Shown: in pieces, positions 1 to 8,200 of the stretch
Layout: each line of letters opens with the position of its first letter
How positions within the stretch are numbered: the first letter of the stretch is position 1
DNA from: Palsa-504 sp050013055
GTDB taxonomy: Bacteria; Actinomycetota; Actinomycetes; Streptosporangiales; Streptosporangiaceae
DNA: 17,217 nucleotides
Assembly: GCA_050013055.1 (NCBI GenBank)
Contig: JBEKGC010000091.1
Span: forward strand, 1 to 17,217
Reading direction: 5' to 3'
Position numbers and translations under genes: made by a program
Notes under the pieces: generated by a model
Told to the model about the DNA's origin: nothing
The model's input: the letters and a program-made list of their open reading frames with translations, nothing else
Database searches by the model: none

Positions 1-998
1 CGGATGGTGCGGGCCTGGTCGGCCATGGCCCGGGTGATCGCCTGCCGGATCCACCAGGTGGCGTACGTGGAGAACTTGTAGCCCTTGGTGTAGTCGAACT
101 TCTCCACCGCCCGGATCAGGCCCAGGTTGCCCTCCTGGATCAGGTCGAGGAACAGCATGCCGCGGCCGGTGTACCGCTTGGCCAGCGACACCACCAGCCG
201 CAGGTTCGCCTCGAGCAGGTGGTTCTTGGCCCGGGTGCCGTCCTCGGCGATCCACTCCAGGTCGATGCGCGCGTCGCCGTTCAGCGCGCGACCGCCCTCG
301 GCCAGCTTCTCCTCGGCGAACAGGCCCGCCTCGATCCGCTTGGCCAGCTCGACCTCCTGCTCGGCGTTGAGCAGCGGGACCTTGCCGATCTGCTTCAGGT
401 AGTCCTTGACCGGATCCGCGGTCGCGCCCGCCACCGCCACCTGCGCGGCCGGGAGATCGTCGTCGTCGTCGCCGAAGACGAAAATCTCCTCGTCCTCGCC
501 GCCGCCGTCCGGAGCGATCTTGACCACGCGCGCGCCGGCCACGGCCTCCGGGCCGTCAGCCTCGCCGTCGGCGGCGCCGCGGCCGGGCTCGGGCCCGCCG
601 TCGGGTCCGTCGGGTCCGTCGGGTCCGTCGACCTCGTCGACGGCTAGATCATCGGCGACAGCCACGACCTCTGCGATGTCAGGCTCCTCTAGGTCCGCGT
701 CGGCCAGCACGGCCTGCAGGTCCACGTCATCGGCGTCATCGAGTTCGCCAAACTCCTCGAGATCCGCGGTTTCCAGATCCCCGTCGTTCCCGGGATCTGT
801 ATCGTCAAGATCAACCGCGATCAGGCTGGCATCCGCGTCGGCGCGTACCTCGGAACGATGCTCCGGGGCCAGAGGTCCAGAACCATTTGCCCGCGGGGCC
901 GCGTGCACCGGCTGATCGCCGGCCGCCCGGGGCGTGGTGTCCGGAGTCCTGGGGCGCTTCCGCGCTGCGGAATTGGCAGCGCTCACGACCACGGTCAC
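1..998 (-). CDS. hrdB: Principal RNA polymerase sigma factor (HrdB/SigA/RpoD type), N-terminal part, runs off the left edge
   Basis: Primary sigma-70 factor that directs core RNA polymerase to housekeeping promoters. Only the first ~332 residues are in the window; regions 3 and 4 lie beyond base 1. Residues 1 to ~190 form a low-complexity tail that becomes strongly acidic (runs such as GDDDDD). Region 1.2 follows from ~195 (DPVKDYLKQIGKVPLL, then NAEQEVELAKRIEAG). Region 2 ends at the window edge, with RYTGRGMLFLDLIQEGN, FDYTKGYKFSTYATWWIRQ and AITRAMADQARTIR all matching actinobacterial HrdB/SigA. No region 1.1 is recognisable. The start is ambiguous: in-frame GTG codons lie at 998, 992 and 986. 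The purine-rich AAGGAAGGGG just upstream best spaces the 992 codon, while the 986 codon gives a VSAA start like the one I remember near the front of HrdB. Three 9-base repeats at 600-626 encode DGP repeats. The SpoIIE-type phosphatase gene lies 121 bases upstream on the same strand. Confidence 0.95.
   Translation of the reverse strand, partial: MTVVVSAANSAARKRPRTPDTTPRAAGDQPVHAAPRANGSGPLAPEHRSEVRADADASLIAVDLDDTDPGNDGDLETADLEEFGELDDADDVDLQAVLADADLEEPDIAEVVAVADDLAVDEVDGPDGPDGPDGGPEPGRGAADGEADGPEAVAGARVVKIAPDGGGEDEEIFVFGDDDDDLPAAQVAVAGATADPVKDYLKQIGKVPLLNAEQEVELAKRIEAGLFAEEKLAEGGRALNGDARIDLEWIAEDGTRAKNHLLEANLRLVVSLAKRYTGRGMLFLDLIQEGNLGLIRAVEKFDYTKGYKFSTYATWWIRQAITRAMADQARTI
600..626. repeat. Three exact 9-base tandem repeats inside the sigma factor gene
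   Basis: The unit GTCGGGTCC occurs three times in a row on the + strand. On the coding strand it encodes Asp-Gly-Pro repeats in the acidic N-terminal tail. The period is a multiple of three, so copy-number change would keep the reading frame. Confidence 0.9.
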
Positions 999-1119
999 CC
1001 CTTCCTTCGCTGGATAGATGCCTCTCGGGACAGATTCAACCCGCCTGCCTCCCACTTATCACCATAGGCTCCGGCCGGGAGTGACTTGTACGCCTCGCCC
1101 GGCGTCCCCACCCTCCGAC

Positions 1120-3360
1120 TCACCGTGAACCGCTCACCGGTACATGGACAACGAGCACCGTCACATCGTCATCTTGCTCGTGACCTGCGAGCATACGGTC
1201 GACGAGGTACTCGAGGAGCCGCTCGGGCCGGGCCAGCGTGTCCGCATCGGCACGCCCGGCCACCGCCGCCAGTTCCTCCAGGCCCGCGTCGAGGCCACGA
1301 TTCCTGTTCTCTACCAGACCATCAGAATAAAAAACCGCCGTGCTGCCCGGCCGCAAATTGAACGAGTGCTGCCGCCGCGGGCTGGCCCAGCCCAGCGGCG
1401 TGCCGGCCTCCACCTGATCGAACCGCGGGGCACAGCCCGCGTCAAGAACAAGGGCCGGCAGGTGCCCGGCATTCCCGAGCACGCCATCCCCGGTGACCGG
1501 GTCGATCACCAGGTAGGCGACGGTGGTCACCTGTTCTTCCGCCTCGGTGGCGCTGAACAGGCGATCCAGGCCGCCCAGCACCGCCGCCGGGCGCGGGTCG
1601 CTGAGCGCGAGCGCGCGCAGCGCGTTGCGGACCCGTCCCATCCCGGCCGCCGCGGTCAGCCCCTTGCCCATCACGTCGCCGAGCGCCACCGCCAGCCGGC
1701 TGTCGGCCAGCCGGAACGCGTCGTACCAGTCGCCGCCGATCTCCAGGTTCTTGGCCGGACGGTACTTGGCCTCCAGGACCAGGCCGGACACGCTGGGCAG
1801 CTTGTCCGGGAGCAGGCTGCGCTGCAGCGTCTCCGCCGTCTTGTGCTCCCGCTCGTACAGCCCGGCCCGCTCGACCGCCAGCTGGCACTGGCCGGCCAGC
1901 GCCTCGAGGAAGACCCGCTCCTCCTCGGTGATCTTCCTCGGCCGGCCGAACGAGAACCGCAGCGCGCCCAGCGGCGCGCCCGCCGCCAGCAGCGGCAGGC
2001 CGACCCACGAGCGCTCGTCCGAGGCGGCCACCCGGTCCGGATCGATGTCCAGCTCGCCCTCGAACTGCCTGCGCAGGTCCTCGGGGTCTTCGACGAGGAC
2101 GGGGCGCCGGGTCGCGATGGCCTTGGTGATCACGCTCGGGGACGACAAGGTCAGCATGCCGCCCGCGGAGTCCGGCGCGTTCCGCAGGTCGTCGTTGACC
2201 ACCCGCAGCCGGGCGCTGTCCGGATCGATCAGCACGACGGCCGAGCGCAGCGCGCCGATCGCGGTCCGGCCGACCTCGGTGATGACCTCGACCACCTGCT
2301 CGACGGTGAGCGCCTCGGCCAGCATCGAGGTGGCCTGCTGCAGCCGCGCGGTGCGCAGCGCCGCGGCGGACAGCTGCTCGGTCAGCCGGCCGCGCATCTC
2401 CTCGGCCTCCCGCTGGCTGGTCACGTCGGTGCTGGCGCCGACCCATTCGGCGATCTTGCCGTCCCGCTCGATCGGCACCGCGCGCACGTCGTAGTGCCGG
2501 TAGGAGCCCGCCTTGGTCCGGATCCGGTAACGATCGTCGAAGACCTTGCCGGTCCTGACGCACTCCCGCCAGTCCCGCTCGACCCGCTCCCTGTCCTCCG
2601 GGTGGATGGCCTCCAGCCAGCCGGTGCCCTGGTACTGCGCGACGGTCTGCCCGGTGATCCAGCGCCATTCCGGCGAATCTTCCTTCATCGCGCCGTCCGG
2701 CGCCGCCACCCAGACCACCTGGGCACCGCCCTGGACCAGCGAGCGGTACCGTTCCTCGCTCCGCTTGATGTCGGCCGCCTCCGCCTGCGCCGCCACCAGC
2801 GCCCGTGCCAGCGAGGTGTCCTGGCCGACCGCGTTGACCAAGGTGAGGCCGACGCCGAAGACCGCGCCCGTGACGTCGCGGACGGGATACCAGAAGGCGC
2901 AGGCCGAGGCGGGGTCCGTGGCCGGGGAAGGCACGGCGGGCTCGATCGAGGGGTAGCCGGGCTCGATCAGCGGCTGGCCGGTGGCCAGGACCTTGCGCAG
3001 CGCGGCCTCGACCCGGGTCGCGATCTCCGCGGGCCAGACCTCGGCCGGGAGCAGGCCGGCGTACCCCGGCGAGTCCGCGGCGGGGTGCGCGTGGGCCGCT
3101 CCGGGGCCGGCCGCGGCGTCTTCGCCGGCCGGGTCCGCGGCGGGTTGGGCGCTGGGGGTCTGGGCCCTGGGGGGTTGGGCCCTGGGGGTTTGGGCCCTGG
3201 GGGTTTGGACGCCGAGCCGGGCCAGGACCGCACTCACCCAGCGGAAGCGCAGGTCAGGACCGAACAGGGCCAAGCCGACGGGCGCCTGGCTCATCAGCAT
3301 GTCCACCAGAGCGGAATCGGAAGCATCCCGTTGCCTGGGCACGGACGTCTCCATGCTCAC
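1120..3360 (-). CDS. PAS-GAF-SpoIIE (PP2C-type) protein serine phosphatase
   Basis: Predicted cytoplasmic sensor phosphatase. Relatives dephosphorylate anti-anti-sigma factors in partner-switching control of sigma factors. Numbered from the GTG at 3360 (746 aa): a degenerate PAS-like segment at ~15-50 is interrupted by a Pro/Ala-rich repeat linker (52-75) and resumes at ~100-190. A clear PAS with PAC covers ~200-318 (EERYRSLVQ, HPEDRERVERDW, VGASTDVT). A GAF domain covers ~340-500. The PP2C/SpoIIE domain covers ~525-742, with the metal-binding motifs GGDWYD (542), GDVMGKG (561), GNAGH (629), SDGLVE (679) and DDDVT (730). No transmembrane segment or histidine-kinase-like anti-sigma domain is seen. 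The start was chosen because GGGGAG lies 6 bases before the GTG; ATG codons at 3354 and 3459 are alternatives, and the 3459 start adds 33 low-complexity residues. It is upstream of the principal sigma gene in the same direction, but a functional link is only inferred. Confidence 0.9.
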   Translation of the reverse strand: MSMETSVPRQRDASDSALVDMLMSQAPVGLALFGPDLRFRWVSAVLARLGVQTPRAQTPRAQPPRAQTPSAQPAADPAGEDAAAGPGAAHAHPAADSPGYAGLLPAEVWPAEIATRVEAALRKVLATGQPLIEPGYPSIEPAVPSPATDPASACAFWYPVRDVTGAVFGVGLTLVNAVGQDTSLARALVAAQAEAADIKRSEERYRSLVQGGAQVVWVAAPDGAMKEDSPEWRWITGQTVAQYQGTGWLEAIHPEDRERVERDWRECVRTGKVFDDRYRIRTKAGSYRHYDVRAVPIERDGKIAEWVGASTDVTSQREAEEMRGRLTEQLSAAALRTARLQQATSMLAEALTVEQVVEVITEVGRTAIGALRSAVVLIDPDSARLRVVNDDLRNAPDSAGGMLTLSSPSVITKAIATRRPVLVEDPEDLRRQFEGELDIDPDRVAASDERSWVGLPLLAAGAPLGALRFSFGRPRKITEEERVFLEALAGQCQLAVERAGLYEREHKTAETLQRSLLPDKLPSVSGLVLEAKYRPAKNLEIGGDWYDAFRLADSRLAVALGDVMGKGLTAAAGMGRVRNALRALALSDPRPAAVLGGLDRLFSATEAEEQVTTVAYLVIDPVTGDGVLGNAGHLPALVLDAGCAPRFDQVEAGTPLGWASPRRQHSFNLRPGSTAVFYSDGLVENRNRGLDAGLEELAAVAGRADADTLARPERLLEYLVDRMLAGHEQDDDVTVLVVHVPVSGSR
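3141..3215. repeat. About five 15-base tandem repeats inside the phosphatase gene
   Basis: Units begin at 3141, 3156, 3171, 3186 and 3201, with consensus GGGTTTGGGCCCTGG and a few substitutions per unit; the last unit is the most diverged. On the coding strand they encode a QTPRA/QPPRA pentapeptide repeat in the linker that splits the first PAS-like region. The reading frame is preserved. Confidence 0.9.
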
Positions 3361-3654
3361 AACGAACTCCCCTGTGCCGCGCCGGGGGCTGCCATGGGCG
3401 GCTCCTTCCCCGGAATCGTCGTTCCCGCTTCCCGGGCTATCGTTCCCGCAGCCAATCAATTAAGCGTGCCACAGTCCGGCAATTGGTGCGGCCAGGTGGC
3501 CGGATTCGCGCTGAGCGAACGGCCATCTAACCTGCATGTTGATCATGTCCGCCGCAACGACCCCCGGTGGCATACGCCATTGAGGAGGCGAGATTACAGT
3601 GGGCATGACAACGTAGCATAGCGTCCGCATGTCCAGATCTGAGAGGCTATCAGG
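3361..3654. promoter_or_regulatory. Divergent intergenic region between the phosphatase and unknown-function genes
   Basis: This 294-base gap must hold the start signals of both divergent genes. The phosphatase side has a ribosome-binding GGGGAG six bases before the GTG at 3360. The other side has GAGAGG eight bases before the GTG at 3655. A 10-base direct repeat (TCGTTCCCGC at 3419-3428 and 3440-3449) lies on the phosphatase side. A strong GAGGAGG at 3582-3588 precedes only a five-codon frame (GTG 3599 to TAG 3616). I could not assign convincing -10/-35 pairs on either strand. Confidence 0.5.
3419..3449. repeat. 10-base direct repeat spaced 21 bases apart upstream of the phosphatase gene
   Basis: TCGTTCCCGC occurs exactly at 3419-3428 and at 3440-3449; read toward the phosphatase gene it is GCGGGAACGA twice. 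A 21-base repeat distance is two turns of the helix, so both copies face the same side, as tandem protein-binding sites often do. The binding role is inference. Confidence 0.45.
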
Positions 3655-5247
3655 GTGAGCCCGCAGAGCCGTCGCAGCGATTCCCCAGGAGGATCAGCAG
3701 GTCAGCGGCGAAGCGCCGCTGGCCCGCCGCCGAATGCGCTGTTCGCTGAGCTACTACGCGCAGCGCGTGAACTACTCGCTGTGCGCAGTCCGCTCGACGC
3801 CGAACTCATGGTGAGCGAATTGCTCGGCACCTGGTGGGGGCAGCGCGGCGGCGGCAGGCACGCCACCACGGTCGAGCAGCTCGTCGGCGAGGGTCTGGTC
3901 GACTACGCAGGCCGCCAGCGCAGCCCGGCGGCACTGGCGCTGCTGTCCGGCATCGCCTGCCTCGGCACCTCGCGGCAGGCGGCCAAGGCCGAGCGCGCGG
4001 CCCTTGACCTGATCGAGACGGGCGTGCCGTGCCCCGGCTGGGCCGAGCACCTCGGCGCGGTGACCTCGGCGGAGTGTTACGTCAACCCCGACGACCTGGG
4101 CGATCAGGACGAGGTCATCTGCGTGTTCAGCTACGCCGGGGAGGAACCGCACGCCCTGGTCACCGTGGTGGACTACAACGCGGACGGGATGATCCGCGAC
4201 GGCTGGGTGACCTCGCGGGTGGCCAAGCTGCTCGACCACTGCCGGGAGGCGAGCAGCCATCGCGGTGCCGCGGGCAAGCACGCGTTCCGCCAGATCAACG
4301 CGGGGCAGGCCCGGCACATGCTGGAGACCGCGCTGACCGTGACCGACGCGGCCGCGGAACCGGCGGTCAGCGAGTCGTTCCCCTCCTACCACGCGTTCAT
4401 CCGGGCCAGGATCAGGGCCCTGCCGCCGTACCGCGGCCATTCGCTGTCGAGCACCGGCGCCAGGCGGCAGGTCTGGAGCAGGGACCGGCGGGCCATGCTG
4501 GCCGCCGAGTTCCTCGCCTCCGACGAGGCGGAGGACCTGTCCGACCGGGGCTCGGCCAGCCACTGCGCCGACCGCATCATCGACTACGGGTGCGACAAGG
4601 ACTTCGGCCGGCCGCTGCGGATGAGCCCGACCAAGGTCGAGACGTTCCTGCTCAAGTGGCTGCCGCGCAAGGTGATGCTGTCGTTCGCGGAGCAGGACGC
4701 GATGCCGCACGTGCTGGGGGCCTGGGTGCGGTGGGCGGGGCGCCGCCGCGGCCTGGCCGAGGCGTCGGTGACCGAGACACTCGAGACCGTGTTCAACTCC
4801 ATCGGCACGTTCGCCCAGGCCTACCGGGATCCGGCCGAGTTCGGCCTGGACTACGCGCTGATCCGGCGGCTGCTGCCGGACGCGGACCTGGAGGCACTGC
4901 CGCGGCGCGCGTTCGCGTTCCCGATCCTCGAGGGCTGGCATTCCGGCACCGACCTGTCCATCCTGGACCCGGCTGACCCGCGGGACCGGCGCACGCTGCT
5001 CGCCGCCGACCACGCCACCCCGGCCCCCGGCGGCGTCGGCCGCCACATCGAGCGGCACGTGGTGCTGGCCGACCGGCTCTGGCGCGGCGACCCGCCCGAG
5101 CTGTGGGAGGCCGCGCAGCGCCTGCTTGACGCCGGCCAGGACCGGCACCTGGTGCTGCACGCGCTGATGACCGTGCTCGACGGCACCATCGGAGACGAGG
5201 CCGCGCTGGTCTCGGCGCTCCGTGACCTTGAGGCGGAGGAGGGCTAA
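3655..5247 (+). CDS. Hypothetical protein, 530 aa, C-terminal segment resembling DUF1841
   Basis: Function unknown. A basic, Ser/Gly/Pro-rich, probably disordered N-terminus (~1-27) is followed by a soluble mixed alpha/beta protein without signal peptide or membrane segment. Residues ~100-200 are acidic, with a strand-rich core (EVICVFSYAGEEPHALVTVV) and DYNADGMIRDGWVTS. The last ~80 residues (HIERHVVLADRLWRGDPPELWE, then AQRLLDAGQDRHLVLHALM) look like the DUF1841 pattern of a His-containing helix, a DPPEVW-like turn and a RHEVLHML-like helix. I make that assignment from memory, with moderate trust. The start is GTG with GAGAGG eight bases upstream. Its TAA overlaps tail-to-tail with the stop of the 5-oxoprolinase gene on the other strand, so there is no room for a terminator between them. 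Confidence 0.8.
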   Translation: MSPQSRRSDSPGGSAGQRRSAAGPPPNALFAELLRAARELLAVRSPLDAELMVSELLGTWWGQRGGGRHATTVEQLVGEGLVDYAGRQRSPAALALLSGIACLGTSRQAAKAERAALDLIETGVPCPGWAEHLGAVTSAECYVNPDDLGDQDEVICVFSYAGEEPHALVTVVDYNADGMIRDGWVTSRVAKLLDHCREASSHRGAAGKHAFRQINAGQARHMLETALTVTDAAAEPAVSESFPSYHAFIRARIRALPPYRGHSLSSTGARRQVWSRDRRAMLAAEFLASDEAEDLSDRGSASHCADRIIDYGCDKDFGRPLRMSPTKVETFLLKWLPRKVMLSFAEQDAMPHVLGAWVRWAGRRRGLAEASVTETLETVFNSIGTFAQAYRDPAEFGLDYALIRRLLPDADLEALPRRAFAFPILEGWHSGTDLSILDPADPRDRRTLLAADHATPAPGGVGRHIERHVVLADRLWRGDPPELWEAAQRLLDAGQDRHLVLHALMTVLDGTIGDEAALVSALRDLEAEEG

Positions 5248-8200
5248 GGCTCGTCCGCGGGCGGCCCGTAGCCGCCCCCGCCCGGGGTTTCGATGACGAA
5301 CACGTCGCCGGGCTGAACGGACACGGAATCGCAGCCGGACATGGCCGTGACGCTGCCGTCCGGGTGCTCGATCCAGTGCCGGCCAAGCGCGCCCGGCCGA
5401 CCGCCGGCCAGCCCGAACGCGGGGACCCGCCGGTGGCCGGTCAGCGTGCTTACCGTCATCGGCGCGGTGAAGCGCAGCCGGCGCACGCCGCCGTCACCGC
5501 CGTGCCAGCGGCCCGCGCCGCCGCTGCCCGGCCGGATCCGGTACGACTCGACCCGCACCGGGTAGCGCCACTCAAGCACCTCGGGATCGGTCAGCCGGGA
5601 ATTGGTCATCTTGGTCTGCACCACGTCGGTGCCGTCGAAGCCCTCCCCCGCGCCCGAGCCGCTGGCCACCGTCTCGTAGTACTGGTACTCCGCGTTGCCG
5701 AACGTCACGTTGTTCATCGTCCCCGACCCCTCCGCCATCACCCCGAGCGCTGCGTACAGGGCCCCTGTCACGGCCTGAGAGGTCTCCACGTTGCCTGCCG
5801 CGACCGCGGCCGGGTAACGGGGCGAAAGCATCGAATCGGGCGGAATGATGACGTTCAGCGGCTCCAGGCAGCCGGAGTTGAGCGGGATGTCGTCATCGAC
5901 CAGGGTCCGGAAGACGTAGAGCACGGCGGCCATGGCCACGCTCGAGGGCGCGTTGAAGTTGTCCGCCAGCTGCGGCGAGGTGCCGGTGAAGTCGATCTCG
6001 GCGGTTCTTCCCTCGTGGTCGACCCGGACCGCGACCTTGATCACCGCGCCGTTGTCGAGCTCGTAGGCGAACTGGCCGTCGTGCCGGGCGGTGATCACCC
6101 GCCGGACCGACTCGGCCGCGTTTTCCTGCACGTGGGCCATGTACGCACCGACGGTGGGCAGCCCGAAGTGCTCGACCATGCGGTGCAGCTCGGCGGTGCC
6201 CTTGGCGTTCGCGGCGATCTGAGCACGCAGGTCGGCGAGGTTCGTGGCCGGGTCGCGGGACGGGTACTCGGCGGACGTGAGCAGCTGGATCGTCTCGGCT
6301 TCGCGCAGCTGGCCGTCCCGCACCAGCAGCCAGTTGTCGATCAGCACCCCCTCCTGCTCGATCCGGGTGCTCCAGGCCGGCATCGAGCCGGGCGACATGC
6401 CCCCGATCTCGGCGTGATGTCCCCGCGAAGCCACGAAAAACCAGATCTCGTCCGCAGCTGCCCCGGCCCCTGACACTCCCACCGCGGCCACCGCTCCCAC
6501 CGCGGCCGCCGGGGCCGCCGCGGCCGCCGGGGCCGCCGCTGGGCACCACGATGGTCCATCGTGGTGGTCCTGGGCACCACGATGGACCATCGTGGTGGGT
6601 GGCTCTGGCGAGCTCGGGCCGACGGGGGCGACGGGGGCGAAGACGGGAGTGACCACGGTGATGTCGGGGAGGTGAGTGCCGCCGTGGTACGGGTCGTTGA
6701 GGACGTAGACGTCGCCGCGGCGGATGCGCTGGTTGCGCTGGATCACCATCTTGATCGATTCACCCATGGAGCCCAGGTGCACCGGCATGTGCGGGGCGTT
6801 GGCGATCAGGCCGCCCTGGGCGTCAAACAGCGCGCAGGAGAAATCGAGGCGTTCCTTGATGTTGACCGAGTGCGAGGTCGCCTGCAGCCGGACCCCCATC
6901 TGCTCGGCGACCGACATGAACAGGTTGTTGAAGATCTCCAGCATGACCGGATCGGCCCGGGTGCCGACGTCGGCGGCGGCGGGGCGCGCTTTTACCCGCG
7001 ACAGCAGCAGGTCACCGCGGTCGGTGACGACGGCCTGCCAGCCCGGCTCGACCACGGTGGTGGCGAATTCCTCGGCGATGATGGCCGGGCCGCAGGTGGT
7101 GTGCCCGGGCCGCAGCGCGGGCCGCTCGTGCAGCTCCACCTGCGTCCAGGCCCCGGCGGTGAACATCGGCACCCGTTCTGGTTCTTTTCCCGATGCCAAA
7201 CGAACCGTGGCTAGCCCGCCGCCGTCCACCGCGTCCTGGGCGCAGGTGACCTCGACGGAGATGGCTTCGACGACGATCGGCTTGGCCCGCATGAGGAAGG
7301 AGAAGCGCCGGGTGTACGCCGCCTCGAACGCGGCGGTCATCTCCGCCAGCGGGCCGGCCGGCACGACGACGGCCACCTCGGTGCCCTGATAGCGCAGATG
7401 GGCCCGGTGCGCGACGGTGATCCGGGCGGCCGGCCCGCCCTGCGCCTCGACCTGGGCCCGGGCGTCGGCTTCCAGCGGCTCGATCAAAGCCGGCAGGCCG
7501 GCCATCAGTTTTTCTGTGAGCGGCGCCTCGACGGCCTGCTCGCGCATGGCGATGATGTCGGCGAGCCCGATGCCGTAGGCGGACAGGACGCCGGCCAGCG
7601 GGTGGATGAGCACCTTGGTCATGCCGAGCGCGTCGGCCACGGCGCAGGCATGCTGCCCGCCCGCGCCGCCGAACACGTTGAGGACGTACTGCGTCACGTC
7701 GTAGCCGCGCTGCACCGAGATCTTCTTGATCGCGTTGGCCATGTTGGCCACCGCGACGTCGAGGAAGCCCGCCGCGACCTGCTCCGGCCCGCGGGCATCG
7801 GCGGCGGCTTCGGTGATCTGGGCGCTGAGCTCGGTGAACATGGCCTTGGTGACCCCGGCGTCGAGCGGGGCGTCGCCGCCTTCGCCGAAGACGTTCGGGA
7901 AATGGCCGGGCTGGATGCGGCCGAGCAGCACGTTGGCGTCGGTGACGGTGAGCGGGCCGCCGCGCCGGTAGCAGGCCGGCCCGGGATCAGCCCCGGCCGA
8001 GTCGGGCCCGACCCGGTACCTGCGGCCGTCGAAGTGCAGCACCGAGCCGCCGCCGGCCGCGACGGTATGGATGGACAGCATCGGCGCCCGCATCCGGACC
8101 CCGGCGACCTGGGTTTCGTACTCGCGCTCGAACTCGCCGGCGAAGTGCGACACGTCGGTGGACGTGCCGCCCATGTCGAACCCGATCACCTGGCCGAAGC

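Noticed and set aside
3582..3616. Strong GAGGAGG followed by a five-codon frame (GTG 3599 to TAG 3616) as a leader peptide
   Set aside because: Far too short to judge; no attenuator structure or amino-acid run pointing to regulation.
1144..3621. 825-codon + strand open frame opposite the phosphatase
   Set aside because: Arg/Gly/Pro-rich translation typical of the antisense frame of a high-GC gene; the minus strand encodes clear PAS, GAF and PP2C domains.
4258..4268. CCATCGCGGTG as another arm of the palindrome family
   Set aside because: A single-mismatch half-site inside a coding region with no opposite arm; expected by chance in GC-rich DNA.
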